From NCBI GenBank assembly GCA_027625915.1, contig JANTQA010000012.1:10750501-10814500 (forward strand): a stretch of DNA of 64,000 nt. Reading direction: 5' to 3'. Below the pieces are notes generated by a model that saw only the letters and a list, made by a program, of their open reading frames with translations, had not been told where the DNA came from and did not search any database. The position numbers were made by a program, and so were the translations under genes. The DNA comes from Anaeramoeba flamelloides (lineage: Eukaryota; Metamonada; Anaeramoebidae). Shown here piece after piece: positions 61,073 through 64,000 of this stretch; position 1 is the first letter of the stretch, and every line of letters begins with the position of its first letter.

Positions 61073-62137
61073 ATGAAAGACTCTGATCAAAAAGAAAAAA
61101 ATTTTCTCCAAAGATATGATCCAAAAAAATCCAATCCCAACAAGAAAACAAAAACAATTTTTTCAATTGATAAAAATTATTTTCGACAAAAAATAATTGG
61201 AACATGTCAAATACCAAAGGAAAAGAGAGAAAAATATGTTTCCAAAAAGATCCTGTCATTTACTTATCAAAACAAAAAACAATTAGAAGAACAACAAATT
61301 TATGATCTTAATAATGGAAAATTACCAGATTTCCTCTCATGGTTTTTGCATTTTGATTATGACAAATCGGTCAATCTAAAAATAGCCCTCCACAATCCAA
61401 AACTGTTTCGGTGGAACAAGAAAGGCAACTTTGTGTTATTTCCAAACCCTACATATGTTGATAATATTGAACAATTTACTCGGCATCCGAAAATTGTCAA
61501 ATATAACAGCAAAGGCTTTGGTCTTATTGGGTGGTTTATTCATCCAGAATTATTGAAGGGGACATTTTTTGAAACACAAGAAAACAGAGATTCCACAAAA
61601 CGCTTTCGGTCTCACTTATTGAAAAAGATCCAAGAAATTCACAGAGCAAAAAGACAATCATTAAAATTCCAAAGCTTCTCAAACAAAAAAGAAGAAAAGC
61701 CATTTATCGAATACGAAAAGCTAAAGCCATCTTTTTTGGTAACAATTTTAGATCTCAACAAAAGCCACATCAGTATTCTGAAAGAATTTCATCAAATAAT
61801 CAAAGAGCATTTGAGAATGGTATATGGTATCACAAAATCAGATTTTGTCAGAATTTACATCCATTATCCCTATTCCCCACAGACTGTAACCTTGCATATC
61901 CACATACGTATCAACCAAGCAACCCCCCAATTGGACCTTGCAAGAAGCTTTGAACTGTGCAACGTAATAAAAGAACTTGAAAGGGGCAAAACAGGAATTG
62001 ATCTTGTGTGGGAACGCCAAATGATCACAAATGGAATACTAAACAATCTTGAAACGGAAGAAACCCTTCCCTTGCAAACTTCAAAGGTATCCATACAAAC
62101 AATAAATAACCCATTTATAAATGATGATTATATTTGA
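61073..62137 (+). CDS. DcpS-like HIT-domain protein (mRNA cap scavenger family)
   Basis: A single exon of 354 residues; an in-frame stop lies just upstream of the ATG. Residues about 225-330 match the C-terminal HIT domain of scavenger decapping enzyme DcpS: FLVTILDLNKSHISILKEF, GITKSDFVRIYIHYPYSPQT, TLHIHIRIN (274-281), and a helix LARSFELCNVIKELERG. DcpS hydrolyses m7GpppN left after 3'-5' mRNA decay. The HIT triad is normally H-x-H-x-H; here only two histidines (275, 277) are present and the third position is Thr or Arg depending on alignment, so activity is uncertain. The N-terminal half (FLSWFLHFDYDKSVNLKIAL, ...NPKLFRWNKKGNFVLFP) is not recognised. The gene is clearly richer in G+C than its flanks. 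An inactive HIT relative is the main alternative. Confidence 0.72.
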   Translation: MKDSDQKEKNFLQRYDPKKSNPNKKTKTIFSIDKNYFRQKIIGTCQIPKEKREKYVSKKILSFTYQNKKQLEEQQIYDLNNGKLPDFLSWFLHFDYDKSVNLKIALHNPKLFRWNKKGNFVLFPNPTYVDNIEQFTRHPKIVKYNSKGFGLIGWFIHPELLKGTFFETQENRDSTKRFRSHLLKKIQEIHRAKRQSLKFQSFSNKKEEKPFIEYEKLKPSFLVTILDLNKSHISILKEFHQIIKEHLRMVYGITKSDFVRIYIHYPYSPQTVTLHIHIRINQATPQLDLARSFELCNVIKELERGKTGIDLVWERQMITNGILNNLETEETLPLQTSKVSIQTINNPFINDDYI

Positions 62138-62872
62138 TTAATATCAGGGTACAACTCTACCTCGAAATATTTTTACACAATAGTTAATTGTTTCTTTAAA
62201 TGAACAAATATTTGAGACTTTGCTATTTAATTTTTTTTCTCATATATTAAGCAAATACCAGTATGTTTTTTTTAGGTATTTTTTCTTTTCTTTTTAATGG
62301 AATTATTTACCTATTTGGTGTATACAAAGATGAGTTATATTATCTAATTATTGATTTTATATGGAAATTTAATTTTAAAAAAAAAATAAAATATTTCTTT
62401 TTAAAATATCTTTCTTGTTTGTAATTCAATATCTATCCCTTAGAACCCCAAATATACTAACTGCCTTTCAAACAAAAATTTTAATTTGAATTATTATCAA
62501 AGGATTATTAGATATAGAATTTATAAAGAATTATCTTTGAAAGAAAATTTTATAATTAAAAATTGTATAGTTACCTATAATAAAAAAATAACCTGAAAAA
62601 AAATTTTCAAGATTTGAAACATTTTTCTTTGGTTATTCTGATTTTATTATTTTTTCAAATTTTGTCAAAATAAATTTTTTTTTTTTTTTTTGAAAAGTTT
62701 CTCTACACATTAAAAACTCTAAAGTTTTAATGATTAGAAAATATCATTCTTTACTGTGGAAATTTTTTGGGAATCTTTGTACCCAAATATTGCCTAAAAT
62801 ACTTGATTAAATAATTTATCCATTACAAAGATATTGTAACATCGCATATAAAATTTGTTTTATCGGTGATTA

Positions 62873-62875
<3 letters not shown>

Positions 62876-62914
<39 letters not shown>
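62876..62914. repeat. (TA)n microsatellite
   Basis: About 19 TA units. Confidence 0.88.
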
Positions 62915-62917
<3 letters not shown>

Positions 62918-63471
62918 ATATTTGAATCTAAATAATTTAAAAATAAAAAAATATAGATATTAAATTTGATAAAAAAAAATACTATTTATTTATTGTCAAA
63001 TTTGTAAATTTTTTTCAACAATTATTTTTTTACAAATATAGATGATATCGCCAATAGTTCCAGCGAGATTAATAAATTAATTTTTTTTTTAATTTTTACT
63101 ATTTTTTTAATTTGTGGCTTTATAAAATCTAGGCATAAAAAAACAAGATTATTGAATAAGATATCCTAGATCAGAACTTATTTTCCAAGATTTGTATTAA
63201 TTAAAATTGAAAAATTCATAATTTAGATTAGTATTATTGGAATCTTTACTAATAGAAAAATTCAACCAAAAATAAAATTTACAATTTTGAAGATTATTTT
63301 AATATCTTTTAATAATTTTAAAAAGATATTATTTTTGATTTTTTTTTTTTTTTTTGATTTAGAACTGAATATTTTATCTAATAAAAAAGTTTTTGTTTGT
63401 TTAATTCGCAATGTAATAAAAGGAAATTATTTTACAATTTTTTCTTTTGTTTTTTCAAGTAATTTCTATTA

Positions 63472-63666
63472 CAGCTAGTTCCACTTTAAAGTTCAAACTT
63501 TAAACCGAAATTAAGGCACAAAAATAATCTCAAATTAACACACATTTTTAGAAATTGTTTTTTAATACTAATTATTTTCCTCAAATTTGAGTTTTATACC
63601 TTAATTGGAGATTTTTATTGTGCAGTATTATATAGAAAGTTTCTGTCTTAAAAGTGGAACTGGCTG
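63472..63666. mobile_element. MITE-1 copy E (195 bp, worn)
   Basis: It starts (TA)CAGCTAGTTCCACTTTA and ends AAAAGTGGAACTGGCTG(TA). The inner arms are more diverged than in the other copies (CATTAAGG-type words lost), so it is probably the oldest. Confidence 0.8.
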
Positions 63667-64000
63667 TATTTAAATAAAAGTTTTCGAAAATTATATATAT
63701 TAAACTTTTAATTTTGTTTCTTAATTTGGAATTTTCTTTTTCCATCAATTTGTGTTGAAATTTTGTTTATTAAATGTGGCATTGGTAATATTTAAAATAT
63801 TCATTTATCAGGATGATATTATGGGTTATATATTATCATAAATAATTTAACATAATTTTAAAAACTTTCTCACAGTTTTTTAAATGTTATCTTGAATTAA
63901 TAAAGATTTCTTCAATTCCCTAATTTATAAAATTTTGTAAAAAAATACCCTGAATTTTACTTTTTAAAAAGTCCTTTATATTTAAAATAAAAAAATAAGC

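Larger units (their letters stand above)
62138..64000. other. Non-coding right end of the window
   Basis: It holds a (TA)n microsatellite (about 62876-62914) and MITE-1 copy E (63472-63666). No gene is seen up to the edge. Confidence 0.6.

Noticed and set aside
1-64000. CRISPR arrays, bacterial operons, riboswitches
   Set aside because: No regular spacer arrays or bacterial-type gene packing; introns and Pol III boxes show a eukaryotic genome.

Overview
The window looks like nuclear DNA of an A+T-rich protist with low gene density. The genes use the standard code, have GT-AG spliceosomal introns of 116 bp to 5.4 kb, and carry asparagine and glutamine tracts. The gene set (LisH-REM-CDC25 RasGEF, Rab GTPase, ALG8, SPT20-like subunit, UNC-93-like transporter) suits an amoeboid lineage such as an amoebozoan or anaeramoebid. 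An intact ALG8 argues against Entamoeba or Giardia, which have shortened N-glycan precursors. The exact taxon is an inference.

Genes from left to right. A single-exon UNC-93-like transporter lies at 4469-6022 (+). A RasGEF with coiled coil, LisH, REM and CDC25 regions lies at 8723-12021 (-), in three resolved exons. A CAP-Gly coiled-coil protein lies at 19187-20402 (-), in three exons. tRNA-Lys(UUU) lies at 22032-22103 (-). A 1,070-residue SPT20-like SAGA subunit lies at 28638-31850 (+). ALG8 lies at 35551-42549 (-), two exons split by a 5.39-kb intron. A Rab GTPase lies at 45444-54916 (+), seven exons giving 196 residues over 9.5 kb. A DcpS-like HIT protein lies at 61073-62137 (+). The genes do not form operons or a single pathway. 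They are housekeeping functions: transport, Ras and Rab signalling, microtubules, transcription, N-glycosylation and mRNA cap turnover.

The rest is A+T-rich non-coding DNA full of old, mostly non-autonomous transposon families. MITE-1 has five ~195-bp copies that insert at TA. MITE-2 has two ~450-bp copies as inverted repeats around the CAP-Gly gene and a third beside ALG8. Several 0.4-1.2-kb families (called R1-R6 here) recur, some inside host introns. There are three LINE fragments and one Tc1/mariner-like transposase relic. A probable ~4-kb element with ~1-kb inverted ends fills 56.3-60.3 kb.

The most interesting signals are the MITE-2 copies ending 46 and about 61 bp upstream of two start codons, the inverted MITE-2 pair enclosing an intact gene, the nested MITE-1 insertions, a possible 3-nt microexon in the Rab gene, and the inverted-end element with a coding-like segment in its repeats.
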